Under the pieces are notes generated by a model. It searched no databases. It saw nothing but the letters and a program-made list of their open reading frames with translations, and was not told the origin of the DNA. DNA of 21,302 bases from the IMG/VR virus record IMGVR_UViG_3300034095_001106, positions 1 to 21,302 of that record; one strand, 5' to 3'. This document shows, one piece after another, positions 4,505-13,279 of this stretch. Within the stretch, counting starts at the first letter, position 1. Every line of letters starts with the position of its first letter. Source of the stretch: a virus. The position numbers and the translations under genes are program-made.

Positions 4505-5248
4505 TTATGACGGATTAAGTGTGATTGAATTTCTTAAGGGGGCTAGCCATATTGCTTGGAGCCATAATTGCGAATTTGCATTGGTAATTGTTATGTTATG
4601 ACTTAAGCCATAAATAAAAAGATCAAGTTTGAAACCACCGCTTTCAGTTGCCCCAATATTCGGCTTATTTTCTTTGTAAATATCGAAGCCAATTACGGGC
4701 ACTAATTGTGAAAGGCGTAATGTTGGGTAATCATTTGTTACGGCAAAATCACCACCATGCAAGACTTGGTCAATTTGCTCTTCAGAGTATGTTTTCAGCA
4801 TATAAGAATGATTGCCGTGGTGGTCTCCAATATACAACATGGCTTGCACTTGGTACCATCCTGAACGGTTAACTTTTATTGTTGATCCATCTGCACTTAA
4901 AAAGTAATTTGAATTTTCTGGTCCGTATTTAAAAACGTAATCAGTTTTAAAAGTTACTGTTGCTTGGCTCCAATTTGAAGCTCCTGCATGGTTAATTGTA
5001 AAGTCTTTTATTTGAGCTAAACCAAAAGGTTCTGCGTAATTATTTGCAATTGCGCTTGACGCTGCGCTGTATGCAATCACACGACTTAAAGCTGCTGAAC
5101 GTGAAACGCAATCTTGCAAATTAACTTGGGTTGAGTCGTCGCTTTCTTCTTGTTGTATCAAGTCGATTAGTTGGCCTGTAGCTTGCAAATTGAATGCAAC
5201 TTGATTTCGTCCGATTCCTTTTGGTTTAACTGGTTCGTTAAATTTCAT
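4505..5248 (-). CDS. Putative receptor-binding or tail fibre protein with C1q/TNF-like jelly-roll
   Basis: A 247-aa protein. The N-terminal ~95 residues look like an attachment part with a helix around ATGQLIDLIQQEE (24-36). The C-terminal ~150 residues resemble a C1q/TNF-like jelly roll, with STIKVNRSGWYQVQAMLYIG (about 126-145), an internal SYMLKTYS..QIDQVLHGGDF, and an ending SHNITITNANSQLWLQAIWLAPL. Such domains form trimeric heads at phage tail tips that touch the host surface. It starts at the TAATG overlap with the hub gene, with GGAG 7 to 8 bases upstream, so its translation is coupled. The position at the end of the tail module supports receptor binding. The fold is inferred from pattern only. 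Confidence 0.58.
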   Translation of the reverse strand: MKFNEPVKPKGIGRNQVAFNLQATGQLIDLIQQEESDDSTQVNLQDCVSRSAALSRVIAYSAASSAIANNYAEPFGLAQIKDFTINHAGASNWSQATVTFKTDYVFKYGPENSNYFLSADGSTIKVNRSGWYQVQAMLYIGDHHGNHSYMLKTYSEEQIDQVLHGGDFAVTNDYPTLRLSQLVPVIGFDIYKENKPNIGATESGGFKLDLFIYGLSHNITITNANSQLWLQAIWLAPLRNSITLNPS

Positions 5249-7191
5249 TATCCTTCTCCTGGTATTACGCCGCCTGTATTAACTGGTTCACCATGTGCAA
5301 GTACTTTAACATCTGTCATACCGCTGTATATGTTCAAACTATAATTAATTATTGTTCCAATAGATGATATTGCTGGAGAAGGTACATCCCAAGATCCAAG
5401 AATTGCGTTTAAGTTAGCATAACTTATATTAACAGCATACCCAAAATTCATAGGTTCTATTCCACGTAGATTTTCGTTATCATTAGGTTTTGATGTTGTA
5501 GTAAATTCAAGTAATTTTAATGAATTTTGCGACATAGCGTATACAATTGCATAACAAATATTCAGCGGCATACCGTTATTTTGTTGTTCAATTATGACTT
5601 GTTGCTCAAATGTTTTATTGCGATCTATTGCAAGTTTTTTGTTTAAAAATGTAGAGGGCCTATATCTTACTTTGCAATCAGTATCAACTTTACGCACAAT
5701 TTCGTCTTCGCTTAAGTAGCACAAAGTGCCTGCATTAATAGTGTTGCGGACGTTTCTTTTTGCAGCATCGATACCTATTCGCTCTGGAGGCGGTGGATTG
5801 AATACATCATTAATTTGATCGTAGCTATTTGTCAAAAGTGGCAAATTATGGAACAACAACTTAAGATCTTTTGAATTGTCTCCGCTCGTTGTTTGTTTAC
5901 TAAATGTCCAATCTGTAGTGTCTCGATCTCCTTTCACATTGCTTATTACTGCTTTGCAAGTATTTAAAGTCTCGTTAAACATCTTGAATATTATTGAATC
6001 ATATACGGTACTTTGTTGCACTGTAAAATTGCTGTTCACATTAGAAATCATGGTTTCTAATCGTACCTCACATTGATAACTACCACTACTAAACGCATAA
6101 GTTTGCGTACCTTTAAACAAGAAATTTTCTAAAATATTATTTATTACTTCATGAAAATTTGTGTATTGCCCAAATCCGTCAACATCTTTAAGTATACCGC
6201 CAACACAATCACCATATATGTAACTAAATTCAGGGTCTGCAAACCCTTGTAAGTTTACTTCGCTAATTATGCAAACATCGTCAAATTGGTTTAGACTTGA
6301 GCCCGCTATTGTTGGAGTACTTAGTGTAGTAAAAAGCACGGTTTGGTTATAAGTTTCAAAATAAAAATTAACAGAACTGCAAAGAATAGCACACATATGG
6401 TCAGTATACATTGTGTCCATCTTAGTTATAAAACTTCTTAAAGTTTGGATCTTATAACTAAATTTTTGTGGGAATCTATTGTAATTATAATATGACAGTA
6501 AATAAGTAAAATTGCTTGGCTGCTGTCCAAAATGATAAGCTATATCTATCGCAGTATATTGTTTGTCTTCATATTGGCTTGTCGTACATTTTGAACCATA
6601 ACTTACAAGTTCATGTTTGCATCTAAGATAATAAAACCATGTTATAGGCTTTATAATTTCACCTATGCAACGTGCTATATCATAAAACTCTACGCTGTAA
6701 TTTATTACTGGGCTTAATTTAGTAAGTTTCAATTCATTTTCTGCTGAGTACTTTTGGCACCCTATAAAGATAGGATTATAAGTAGCTCCGCCATTATCAC
6801 TTCTTGACAAAATTACAGTATTAAAACAATCAAATTGGAAGTCGCTAGTTCCAACTATATTATTTGTACTATCAACTGGTGCTGCTTTGGAATCAGTACC
6901 CCTTAACAGCTTATTTATAAAAACTGCAAAATCAGCAACCCCCGCACCGTCTGCTCCTAGATTAAAAGTTACTTTAAGCGTTTGCGTTGCAATTCCGATT
7001 GGGATGTCACCAAGAGTTGCCTCAAAAGTCATGTCTTTAAGTAAAAAATCATTTGGTAATTGTGTATTCACAAAACCACTAGTAAATGTATCTCTTGCAT
7101 CATTAGCAGTATGTGAAGGAATGATCTCAAGTTTATACATTTGCGAATCGTCACTTGTCCACGTCGTGTAATATTTTTTTAGTATTGCCAT
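5248..7191 (-). CDS. Large tail-tip / baseplate hub protein
   Basis: I choose the start at 7191 (647 aa), where the ATG overlaps the previous stop as TAATG, over the upstream ATG at 7212. The protein begins MAILKKYYTTWTSDDSQMYK, with strands and a LEII motif as in many Bacteroidetes phage tail proteins. It is rich in Tyr, Asn, Ser and Cys and is mostly beta throughout, without collagen repeats, lysozyme or peptidase motifs that I can see. A proline cluster NPPPPE occurs at about 462-467, probably a linker between two halves. It lies after the tape measure and a small tail protein and before the putative receptor-binding protein, where siphophages encode the tail-associated hub. Function is inferred mainly from position and size. 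Confidence 0.62.
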   Translation of the reverse strand: MAILKKYYTTWTSDDSQMYKLEIIPSHTANDARDTFTSGFVNTQLPNDFLLKDMTFEATLGDIPIGIATQTLKVTFNLGADGAGVADFAVFINKLLRGTDSKAAPVDSTNNIVGTSDFQFDCFNTVILSRSDNGGATYNPIFIGCQKYSAENELKLTKLSPVINYSVEFYDIARCIGEIIKPITWFYYLRCKHELVSYGSKCTTSQYEDKQYTAIDIAYHFGQQPSNFTYLLSYYNYNRFPQKFSYKIQTLRSFITKMDTMYTDHMCAILCSSVNFYFETYNQTVLFTTLSTPTIAGSSLNQFDDVCIISEVNLQGFADPEFSYIYGDCVGGILKDVDGFGQYTNFHEVINNILENFLFKGTQTYAFSSGSYQCEVRLETMISNVNSNFTVQQSTVYDSIIFKMFNETLNTCKAVISNVKGDRDTTDWTFSKQTTSGDNSKDLKLLFHNLPLLTNSYDQINDVFNPPPPERIGIDAAKRNVRNTINAGTLCYLSEDEIVRKVDTDCKVRYRPSTFLNKKLAIDRNKTFEQQVIIEQQNNGMPLNICYAIVYAMSQNSLKLLEFTTTSKPNDNENLRGIEPMNFGYAVNISYANLNAILGSWDVPSPAISSIGTIINYSLNIYSGMTDVKVLAHGEPVNTGGVIPGEG

Positions 7192-7649
7192 TATAATGTT
7201 TTCGCATAACAAGTGAGTGTAAGTTTTTCATTTCCAGAAGCCCAAGCCTGTGTCACTGCAATATCACATTTTACAAAATTAAAAGGCAATAAGCCAGCGG
7301 TAAGCGGAAAATTTGTTGCATCAGAGTAACGATCTGGTAGCTTTTCGTTTGGCGGGTTTGCCGCTTTGATCCTGCAATACGTTCTGCTCAGTATATTCTC
7401 AATAAGGTACCGTATAGCCTCTGTGGTCGTGATATTTGTGTAGTCCCATGTACTTAACGGAATACAATCAATTTCAAGCACCGTGCGGAATTTACGGCGT
7501 CCAATTTGGGTACCGTTCATGCTTGTTTGCGTTTCAGATTCGACTTCGTATGTTGGGAATATACCTAGAATATCAAGTGCAATTGAATAGTTGTCTGGAT
7601 ATGCTGGATCGTTACTGCCTTGTATTACCGCCTTCCATCTTGCTGCCAT
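7191..7649 (-). CDS. Tail protein after the tape measure (possible distal tail protein)
   Basis: A 152-aa protein from the ATG at 7649. This start is chosen because a near-perfect AAGGAGAT lies 7 to 8 bases before it and only a few bases separate it from the tape-measure stop; a longer frame from 7688 would overlap that gene. The sequence (MAARWKAVIQGSNDPAYPDN at the start, then GRRKFRTVLEIDCIPLSTWD near the middle) is beta-rich with an internal helix TEAIRYLIENILSR. The ending is a strand pair LTLTCYAKTL. The position directly after the tape measure is that of the distal tail protein linking tube to tip. There is no sequence signature I can name, so the role rests on order. Confidence 0.58.
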   Translation of the reverse strand: MAARWKAVIQGSNDPAYPDNYSIALDILGIFPTYEVESETQTSMNGTQIGRRKFRTVLEIDCIPLSTWDYTNITTTEAIRYLIENILSRTYCRIKAANPPNEKLPDRYSDATNFPLTAGLLPFNFVKCDIAVTQAWASGNEKLTLTCYAKTL

Positions 7650-7653
7650 TTTA

Positions 7654-10600
7654 TTATCTCCTTGCTTCGCGGCGTTTTTGTTGCACAATCATTGCATTAA
7701 TGCTTTTTGAATCCGCTGTGAGCACGCCAGAAACCTCAACATTCGTATTCCTTTGAATACGCATTCCAAGCCCTCTGGTTTCTTCGCGTAATTTACGCAC
7801 CTCACGTATTAAGTCGCCATCTGGAGTAACGCTCACCGACGTTGTTGGCATATTGCTTCTATATAATTCACCAATGCTTAAGCCCGTGCGATTCATAAAC
7901 TCAAGTTCTTCTTTATTGTTTCGAGTTGCTTTCGCTGTGATCACAGACTCACCACGTGAGAGCCACGCTGGTATTGAGTCACTTGTTTCTGTGCCGCCAC
8001 CATCCAAGCCAACAACGCCGTCTTTAAAACCTGCGGCACTTCTTGCAAGCCCAAGCAAACCGTATAAAACGCCTGTAAGCGAAGCGGCTGCAAGAGGCCC
8101 CAAGATCGGTCCAAGTGTTACAACCGAAGTGCCTAAGATACCAGTCACAAAAGACGGAATCATTGCGGCAACTGCATCGAAAGCGGCACCAGCGGCGGCG
8201 GCGCCAAAGTCTGCAAGCGTTGCGGTTCCGCTCGCTGCTAAAACGCTAAATTGATTAAGGGTATTACCAACGAATTCGTTAAATACCTTTTCATTGCCTT
8301 CCATTTTTTCAGCATTCTTTTTAAAAATATCGCCTTGAGATTTAAGCACGCTCGCGGCGGTTTGTTCGCCAACTTTTTTCAGGTTATCAAGTGCACTTTT
8401 ATTTGTTTTGCTTTCAGCTTCTTCACGCCCTTTGTTTATGTTTGCTAATTTGGCGGCGTAATCTTCGGCGCTTATTTCACGTTTTGCAAGTGACTTGTTC
8501 AAGTACTTTTCTTCGGCGTCCAAAGCTCCAAGGCGTTCTTTTTTTATTGCTTCGTTGGTTTCTCTTTCTTTGCGAAGCTTTTCGTAGTTGAATTCATCTA
8601 AGAAGCTTGTTTGTAATGCTGTTTGAACTTGGTATTCCAGTGTATTATTCTTGATTGATTCTTTGCTCTTTATCCTGTAATTTTCATCGGCTAATATTAG
8701 TGCGTCTAAGTTCTTTTGTTGTTCATCAATTTGCTTTTGAAATAGTTCCGCTGCTTTGTCAGCTCCTGCAATTTGAGCCGCTGCAAGTTGGTCTCTTAGA
8801 GCTTGCAACTGGCCTTGAATAACATCGGTTAATTGTTGAACTCCCTCGGTTGTTTTAGCAAGTTCTATTTCAGATGTTGCACCAGCTTGCGATGCTACAT
8901 CTTGGATAAGCTTCACATTGACTTTGGTTTGTTCGCCTATTGATTCCGCAATTTTTTTGTAAAATTCTTCCGTTTCTTTTAAAGCGTCTTTGTCGACCGT
9001 TGGTTTAATAGCAGCAGCTTTTTCTAAAGTGGCTTGATTTTTTAAAAAAATATCATTGTATTGCTTTGTAATTTCAGTAGTTGTTTCGCCTTCTTTTATA
9101 TTTGGTTTAACAGTCAAACTAGCTTGGAAATCTTGCGTTTTAATACCAGCAAATAGTTCATTCAATTTATCCTGTGATTTAGCAGTATCTTCTAGTAACT
9201 TTTTTTGTCTGTATGCGCTGGTCTCATCTACAGAAAGATTAAGTCTTTTTTTCTCAGCTTGTACGTCTATTTCTCTTTGAGTTTCTAATTGTAAAGAATA
9301 AGTTTTATAAGCTTCTAAAGCTTTGTCGAGATCAGTTGCAACTTCTTTTGCCGTTCCGCCTTTTGGTTTTGTTGAATCATTGACTTTTTTATTTGTGACT
9401 ACAACTGTTTCTGCAGTTTTCTTGTAAGCATCTAAAGCTTGAACTTGCGAAGTATAAGCGCTAGTAATTGCTTGGATCTGTTCAGCGTTTAAATAACCAC
9501 TTTTAGTAGCTTTATTCAAAGCATCTGCCGCTGCTCCAGCTGATTTTGTATCATATAAAGCACTGGCAAACTCGTCAATTGCTTTACGTGCGTTCGGATC
9601 TGTAACATACCCAACCAGATTTTCAGTAGCGTTTTGAGCTTGCTCAATCGCCTCGTTTCTTTTTGCGAAACTTAACGTTTGATTTGCAGCCTTTAAAGCA
9701 TTATCGAGTTTTGCGGATTCTGCTGCTAAACCTTTTAAGCTGTCGCCAGCCCTATTTGCAATTGATTCTACGCCGTCCAGATTTTCTTTATAGCTACTTG
9801 TATTTTTTACTAAGTCTGGATATTCTGCGCTTAAATCTTTTGTCAAGGTTTTAAGCTTTGCACTTTCTTCCGCTGTAAGTTTTTTCTTTTTTGATAACGA
9901 CAAGAACTCATCCGCTAAAGCCTTTGTACTTTTAACGGCGTTCGTTTGTTCCTGATTAGAGTTCTGTTGAGATTCAATAAGCTTAACATTTTCTTCAGAT
10001 TGTTCACGGGTTTCAGCGGCTGAAATTGTCAATGCGCTTGACAAAGCATAAATGCCAGCTGTCAACGCTGCCGCAACAACAACAACTGCACCAATAGGAT
10101 TCAAACTCATTGCTAAGTTTAACGCATATTGTGCAACGGTGGCAATACTGATCGAACCGCCTAAAGCAACTTGAACGGCTGCATATGTTGTAGATATTGA
10201 AGTTGTTAGAGTTGTGATTCCAGACGTAATTGCTAAGACTGAATTATATAATATGAACGCACCAGCTACAGTGCCAACAATTGCTCCTATCGTACCAAGA
10301 TTGGTTGATATAAAATCAAAGATTGGCATAAGCGTGCCAGAAAGAATCGGTATCAAAGTATTTAAAGTTTCATATACTTTTGTGCCAATTGATTCGAATG
10401 CTTCACTTACCGAATTACTTAATTGGTTAAACGTACCACCAGCATCGCTTTGCTGATTTTTCACAGTTTCAAAAGACGTTCCAAGAATCTTATTTGCTTC
10501 GGCTAGCTTTTCAGTTGGGCTTAATGTGCTTTTTAAGGTTTCTGCAAGTTGTGGGTATTTTTTGCTAAGTGCTTCAATTGCGGCCGCCCCTTCTGGATCT

Positions 10601-11244
10601 GCAAGTCCACGTGAAAAAGCTTTCGCAACCGCTTCGCCTTTTACGGTCCCGTCTGTGAAGGTTTCAATCCCTGCTGCTAACTTTGTTAAGCCTTCGGCTT
10701 GCGCTCCCGTGACGCCACCAAGTTGTGCTACTGTGGAGGCAAGTTCCCTAGTGCGTTGTACGGGCATCCCAAGGTCATTTGCAAGCCCTAGACTCGACGC
10801 CCTTACCTTTTCAATTTCGCCTTGAATGTCTTTTACGCCTTGTTGACTAAAAGCAACTTCAAGTTGGTCGCCGAATGCGTCTGCTCTTAAAGCACCCTCT
10901 ACAATTTCATTCCCTAAAGCCTTAATCCCTGTGATTACGCTGTCTAATCCAACGCGTGCCGCACCGCCAGCAAGACCGCCAACAAAACTTGCTTTTAGAT
11001 TGTCCATTGAGAAAACATTTTTAACTACTGAGCTTGTTTCTTCGGCCTCTTTGCCAAGTGTTTGCAGGGCTTGTTCCGCTGGGGCGGTGTCGATATCAAT
11101 TAATTCGGTACCGATTTGCTTTACTTCAATATCAGCTTTATCGGCAACTAATATTAATTTGTTTAAATCCGCAATTGCATTGTTAAGCCCTTGAACTAGG
11201 TCTGCAATATTAAGTCCAAGATTAATTTTTATGTCATCTGCCAT
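7654..11244 (-). CDS. Tail tape measure protein
   Basis: The largest gene, 1196 aa from the ATG at 11244, which is preceded by GGAG at 10 bases; the in-frame ATG at 11262 has no such motif. The N-terminal part is helical, with a phage tape-measure core at about 80-300 (GLDSVITGIKALGNEIVEGA and following). Hydrophobic segments lie at about 316-344 and 379-406, a long charged coiled-coil region (about 410-980) follows, then a hydrophobic Ala/Gly-rich stretch at about 1000-1060. The end carries the widely shared FKDGVVGLDGGG..SIPAWLSRGESVITA motif at about 1063-1096. This protein sets tail length and is held in the tube during assembly. By the usual ~0.15 nm per residue, a tail of roughly 180 nm is expected. 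The hydrophobic parts may help DNA cross the host membrane. Confidence 0.92.
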   Translation of the reverse strand: MADDIKINLGLNIADLVQGLNNAIADLNKLILVADKADIEVKQIGTELIDIDTAPAEQALQTLGKEAEETSSVVKNVFSMDNLKASFVGGLAGGAARVGLDSVITGIKALGNEIVEGALRADAFGDQLEVAFSQQGVKDIQGEIEKVRASSLGLANDLGMPVQRTRELASTVAQLGGVTGAQAEGLTKLAAGIETFTDGTVKGEAVAKAFSRGLADPEGAAAIEALSKKYPQLAETLKSTLSPTEKLAEANKILGTSFETVKNQQSDAGGTFNQLSNSVSEAFESIGTKVYETLNTLIPILSGTLMPIFDFISTNLGTIGAIVGTVAGAFILYNSVLAITSGITTLTTSISTTYAAVQVALGGSISIATVAQYALNLAMSLNPIGAVVVVAAALTAGIYALSSALTISAAETREQSEENVKLIESQQNSNQEQTNAVKSTKALADEFLSLSKKKKLTAEESAKLKTLTKDLSAEYPDLVKNTSSYKENLDGVESIANRAGDSLKGLAAESAKLDNALKAANQTLSFAKRNEAIEQAQNATENLVGYVTDPNARKAIDEFASALYDTKSAGAAADALNKATKSGYLNAEQIQAITSAYTSQVQALDAYKKTAETVVVTNKKVNDSTKPKGGTAKEVATDLDKALEAYKTYSLQLETQREIDVQAEKKRLNLSVDETSAYRQKKLLEDTAKSQDKLNELFAGIKTQDFQASLTVKPNIKEGETTTEITKQYNDIFLKNQATLEKAAAIKPTVDKDALKETEEFYKKIAESIGEQTKVNVKLIQDVASQAGATSEIELAKTTEGVQQLTDVIQGQLQALRDQLAAAQIAGADKAAELFQKQIDEQQKNLDALILADENYRIKSKESIKNNTLEYQVQTALQTSFLDEFNYEKLRKERETNEAIKKERLGALDAEEKYLNKSLAKREISAEDYAAKLANINKGREEAESKTNKSALDNLKKVGEQTAASVLKSQGDIFKKNAEKMEGNEKVFNEFVGNTLNQFSVLAASGTATLADFGAAAAGAAFDAVAAMIPSFVTGILGTSVVTLGPILGPLAAASLTGVLYGLLGLARSAAGFKDGVVGLDGGGTETSDSIPAWLSRGESVITAKATRNNKEELEFMNRTGLSIGELYRSNMPTTSVSVTPDGDLIREVRKLREETRGLGMRIQRNTNVEVSGVLTADSKSINAMIVQQKRREARR

Positions 11245-11599
11245 GGCGTCGGCGCTCCGCATTATATTGTTCTTTTTTGTACGTTATATTAAAGGCGTAC
11301 ATTTGAATCACATCAAGTCTCGAAATCTCATAATAAAGCTTCATAAATTCGCCAACATTGCCATTTGCAACGCCCTTGAAAATAAAATACTTGCTCATTA
11401 AATCTTTTTCTAAATATCTCTCAGCGTCACTTTCTTCTTCTATAAATTCTTTGTCGTCTGCATCATTAAATACGGTTAGTTCACTTAAGTAATACTCAAC
11501 TAATTCGGATTCGTTTGCAAACTGTCGAACGAAAAAATTTAAGTTCCTCCAAGATACCATCCAGATCTTGAGCCTGCCAAAATTCTGAATCAATCTCAC
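11234..11599 (-). CDS. Tail assembly chaperone, frameshift-encoded second part
   Basis: An open frame between the first chaperone and the tape measure that has no good start of its own. The ATG at 11599 lies inside the first gene and would add about 23 residues (MRLIQNFGRLKIWMVSWRNL) that look like out-of-frame translation. Sensible protein begins after the shared FF, at VRQFANESELVEYYLSELTV, so the functional part probably starts at about 11530 and adds ~98 residues. It is acidic and helical (DADDKEFIEEESDAERYLEK), with a motif YYEISRLDVIQMYAFNITYKK near the end like the T part of phage G/GT chaperones. Such G-T proteins bind the tape measure before tube assembly. The fused product would be ~252 aa. 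It overlaps the tape-measure start. Confidence 0.72.
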   Translation of the reverse strand: MRLIQNFGRLKIWMVSWRNLNFFVRQFANESELVEYYLSELTVFNDADDKEFIEEESDAERYLEKDLMSKYFIFKGVANGNVGEFMKLYYEISRLDVIQMYAFNITYKKEQYNAERRRHGR

Positions 11600-11993
11600 T
11601 TTGTATGCTAGCTAATAATTCGGTATTAGTAATTTTTTTTATGTCTACCACAGTTTTAACTAAAGCAAAAATAGTTGGTATAGTACTCTTGTCTACATGG
11701 AGGCACTCAAAAAGATTTCGTCTTACTTTCAAGTAAGCATCTTTTACAATTTCTTGAAATCTAAAGTCGCCTATAATTGCAGTAAATGCGTCGGAGCCCT
11801 TGCTTAAGTCGATTTGTTCTTGTAAGTGTGGAATGCTAAAAACCTTTTCCATTATTTCTTGCTCTGCAGAGGCTTGTGCACCTTTAGTATTAGCAAGTTC
11901 TTGAAAAATTGGGGAAACTAAATCAAATAAAGCAGGCGTTAAGATTGTGTATAAAGGTGCTTCGTGAACTTCTTCGTTAAGATAAAATTTCAT
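11496..11993 (-). CDS. Tail assembly chaperone, first part (G-like)
   Basis: A 165-aa protein from the ATG at 11993, which has AGGA 8 bases upstream. It is mainly helical, starting MKFYLNEEVHEAPLYTILTP and including DLVSPIFQELANTKGAQASA and IPTIFALVKTVVDIKKITNT. It lies between the tail tube gene and the tape measure, where siphophages encode their G chaperone. The last 11 residues after ELKFF (RSTVCKRIRIS) look like a read-out tail past a frameshift site, since the other frame continues with plausible chaperone sequence. As in lambda G and GT, a small share of ribosomes would make the extended form. The call rests on position, size and the overlap. Confidence 0.75.
   Translation of the reverse strand: MKFYLNEEVHEAPLYTILTPALFDLVSPIFQELANTKGAQASAEQEIMEKVFSIPHLQEQIDLSKGSDAFTAIIGDFRFQEIVKDAYLKVRRNLFECLHVDKSTIPTIFALVKTVVDIKKITNTELLASIQSEIDSEFWQAQDLDGILEELKFFRSTVCKRIRIS
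11529..11537 (-). promoter_or_regulatory. Probable programmed frameshift site UUU UUU CGU
   Basis: In the first chaperone frame the codons read CTT AAA TTT TTT CGT TCG; the second open frame reads AAT TTT TTC GTT CGA. Getting from one to the other needs +1 or -2, not -1. A +1 slip of tRNA-Phe from UUU to UUC keeps full pairing and leaves CGU unread, the same UUU-CGU arrangement known from influenza A PA-X. GGAGG at 11550-11546, 11 bases before the last UUU, would instead favour backward slippage. TTCGTT (11533-11528) can pair with AACGAA (11515-11510). Confidence 0.6.
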
Positions 11994-12040
11994 ACTATTT
12001 CCTGTAAAAATAATTGGGCGGACGAACCGCCCATAACAAG

Positions 12041-12598
12041 TTATTTATTGCAACCAATCCATACTTCTTTGTACCCAGTATCTATTGGTATCGTTATTGT
12101 AGTAATAGAAGCCGCGATTAGAGCATTTGTGTCAAGGCATAGCGTCCCAACAGTCACTAATACGTCGTTATTAACAACTTCGCCTGAAACTTTTGGTTTT
12201 GTATATTTGCCAGACTCCATGTCAAAAGACCCCGTATCTTGCGCCAATTTGCAGAGCATTAATACTACTTTGCGCTTTGTTGTGTTATTGCTTGAATCCG
12301 CTAATTTGCCACCGTAAACAATTTGTAAAAGTGTTTGGCTGTTTGCAGTTGCAGAATTGAACTTTACGCCGTCTTCATACTCACCACTATCACTTGTCGC
12401 TTGCTGGACTGGTGCGTATAAGTCGAAAAATGATGTCAAATCTGGACTGTCTTCGTTTTGATCTAAAGTAAAATTTGTTCTTGAAACGCTTGTTTTAACT
12501 TTTTTTGTAAAAGTTGCTAATTTTGTTGAACCTACAAGACCTGTCGTTTCATCTGCTGTAAAAAATACAGACAAATTACCGCCGCCTATTACTGCCAT
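12041..12598 (-). CDS. Major tail (tube) protein
   Basis: A 185-aa beta-rich protein starting MAVIGGGNLSVFFTADETTG, with strands KLATFTKKVKTSVSRTNFTLDQNED and an ending TITIPIDTGYKEVWIGCNK. It is rich in Thr, Ser and Asn. Length and position (after the tail terminator and an inserted glycosyltransferase, before the chaperone pair) fit the tail tube subunit that polymerises around the tape measure. AAGGA lies 9 bases before the ATG. I cannot name a family from sequence alone. The Ser/Thr richness would give a glycosyltransferase encoded two bases upstream plenty of possible O-linked sites; that link is inference. Confidence 0.68.
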   Translation of the reverse strand: MAVIGGGNLSVFFTADETTGLVGSTKLATFTKKVKTSVSRTNFTLDQNEDSPDLTSFFDLYAPVQQATSDSGEYEDGVKFNSATANSQTLLQIVYGGKLADSSNNTTKRKVVLMLCKLAQDTGSFDMESGKYTKPKVSGEVVNNDVLVTVGTLCLDTNALIAASITTITIPIDTGYKEVWIGCNK

Positions 12599-12600
12599 AA

Positions 12601-13278
12601 TTATTTTCCTTGTTTAATAGATGAAAAGGTGTTAATTAGATAATCCCAATTTCTTTGGTTTTTGTTTCTTCTGTATTCTCGTATTAATAACTTACAATTT
12701 CTTACGCATTTTGCTTTGTATGCTTCACTATCAATCATGTAACCTTCGTGGTAAATCATAACATCAGTATCCGCGAATGTATGTTTATGAGCGTCACCGT
12801 CTAAAGTCTCGTGGCAAATTCCGCTCCACTTCAAACCAGCACTTCTTCGATGTAGCCTCATATTTTGAAAAGCATATCGCAAACGGATTTCTTGTTCTCT
12901 GTTTTGCAAACCGTATATTGTCACGTAACCAGCAACTGCATCTGTGTCGTCTAAAGCATCAAGAAACGCCCACAAATCAGAGTGGGGCGTCGTTAAGTAT
13001 TCATCCGAATCAATGTGCAGGATCCAATCGCCTTGGGCGTACTCGTCGCACTTGTTGCGCAAATATGAAAAGTCAAATTGTTCTTCAAAGTCGTTGTATT
13101 TCCACTGCAAAGCCACCAGATTTGGCGTCACGCCAATTTCTTCAAATATTGGCTCTGTAATTTCGGAATCGTGCGTTGTTTTAAGTGCAATCATTTGCAC
13201 GTTTTTAATTGGTAATGCTTTACGCCATCTTACTAAATTTTCATTGTCGGAATAAAGAACACAAACAGAAAGACGCAT
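12601..13278 (-). CDS. GT2-like glycosyltransferase inside the tail gene module
   Basis: A 225-aa enzyme resembling the family 2, GT-A fold. A first strand MRLSVCVLYSDNENLVRW (1-18) is followed by a nucleotide-binding pattern ending in GDWILHIDSDEYL (83-95), whose D90-S-D92 is the metal-binding DxD. A later acceptor-side motif WSGICHETL lies at 151-159, and IYHEGY at 175-180 includes a conserved His-Glu. These are the hallmarks of cytosolic GT2 enzymes that move a sugar from a nucleotide donor. There is no membrane segment. It lies between the tail terminator (1-base gap) and the tail tube gene (2-base gap) in the same operon and starts with AGGA upstream, so it is expressed with virion proteins. 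Virion protein glycosylation is the natural inference; modification of a cell-surface or DNA target is the alternative. Confidence 0.82.
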   Translation of the reverse strand: MRLSVCVLYSDNENLVRWRKALPIKNVQMIALKTTHDSEITEPIFEEIGVTPNLVALQWKYNDFEEQFDFSYLRNKCDEYAQGDWILHIDSDEYLTTPHSDLWAFLDALDDTDAVAGYVTIYGLQNREQEIRLRYAFQNMRLHRRSAGLKWSGICHETLDGDAHKHTFADTDVMIYHEGYMIDSEAYKAKCVRNCKLLIREYRRNKNQRNWDYLINTFSSIKQGK

Positions 13279-13279
13279 A

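Noticed and set aside
10214-11194. Several long plus-strand open frames opposite the tape measure gene (also at 7853-8254)
   Set aside because: They lie wholly opposite a clear tape measure protein, have low-complexity Ser/Ala/Pro composition typical of the reverse of Ala/Thr-rich coding sequence, and lack promoters and start signals.
11236-11262. Tape measure start at the upstream ATG 11262
   Set aside because: The ATG at 11244 has GGAG at a suitable distance and gives a more typical N-terminus (MADDIKINLGLN); the six extra residues look like read-through of the overlapping chaperone end.
12777-13255. Two overlapping plus-strand frames opposite the glycosyltransferase
   Set aside because: The minus strand encodes a clear GT2-like enzyme; the plus frames show no family pattern.
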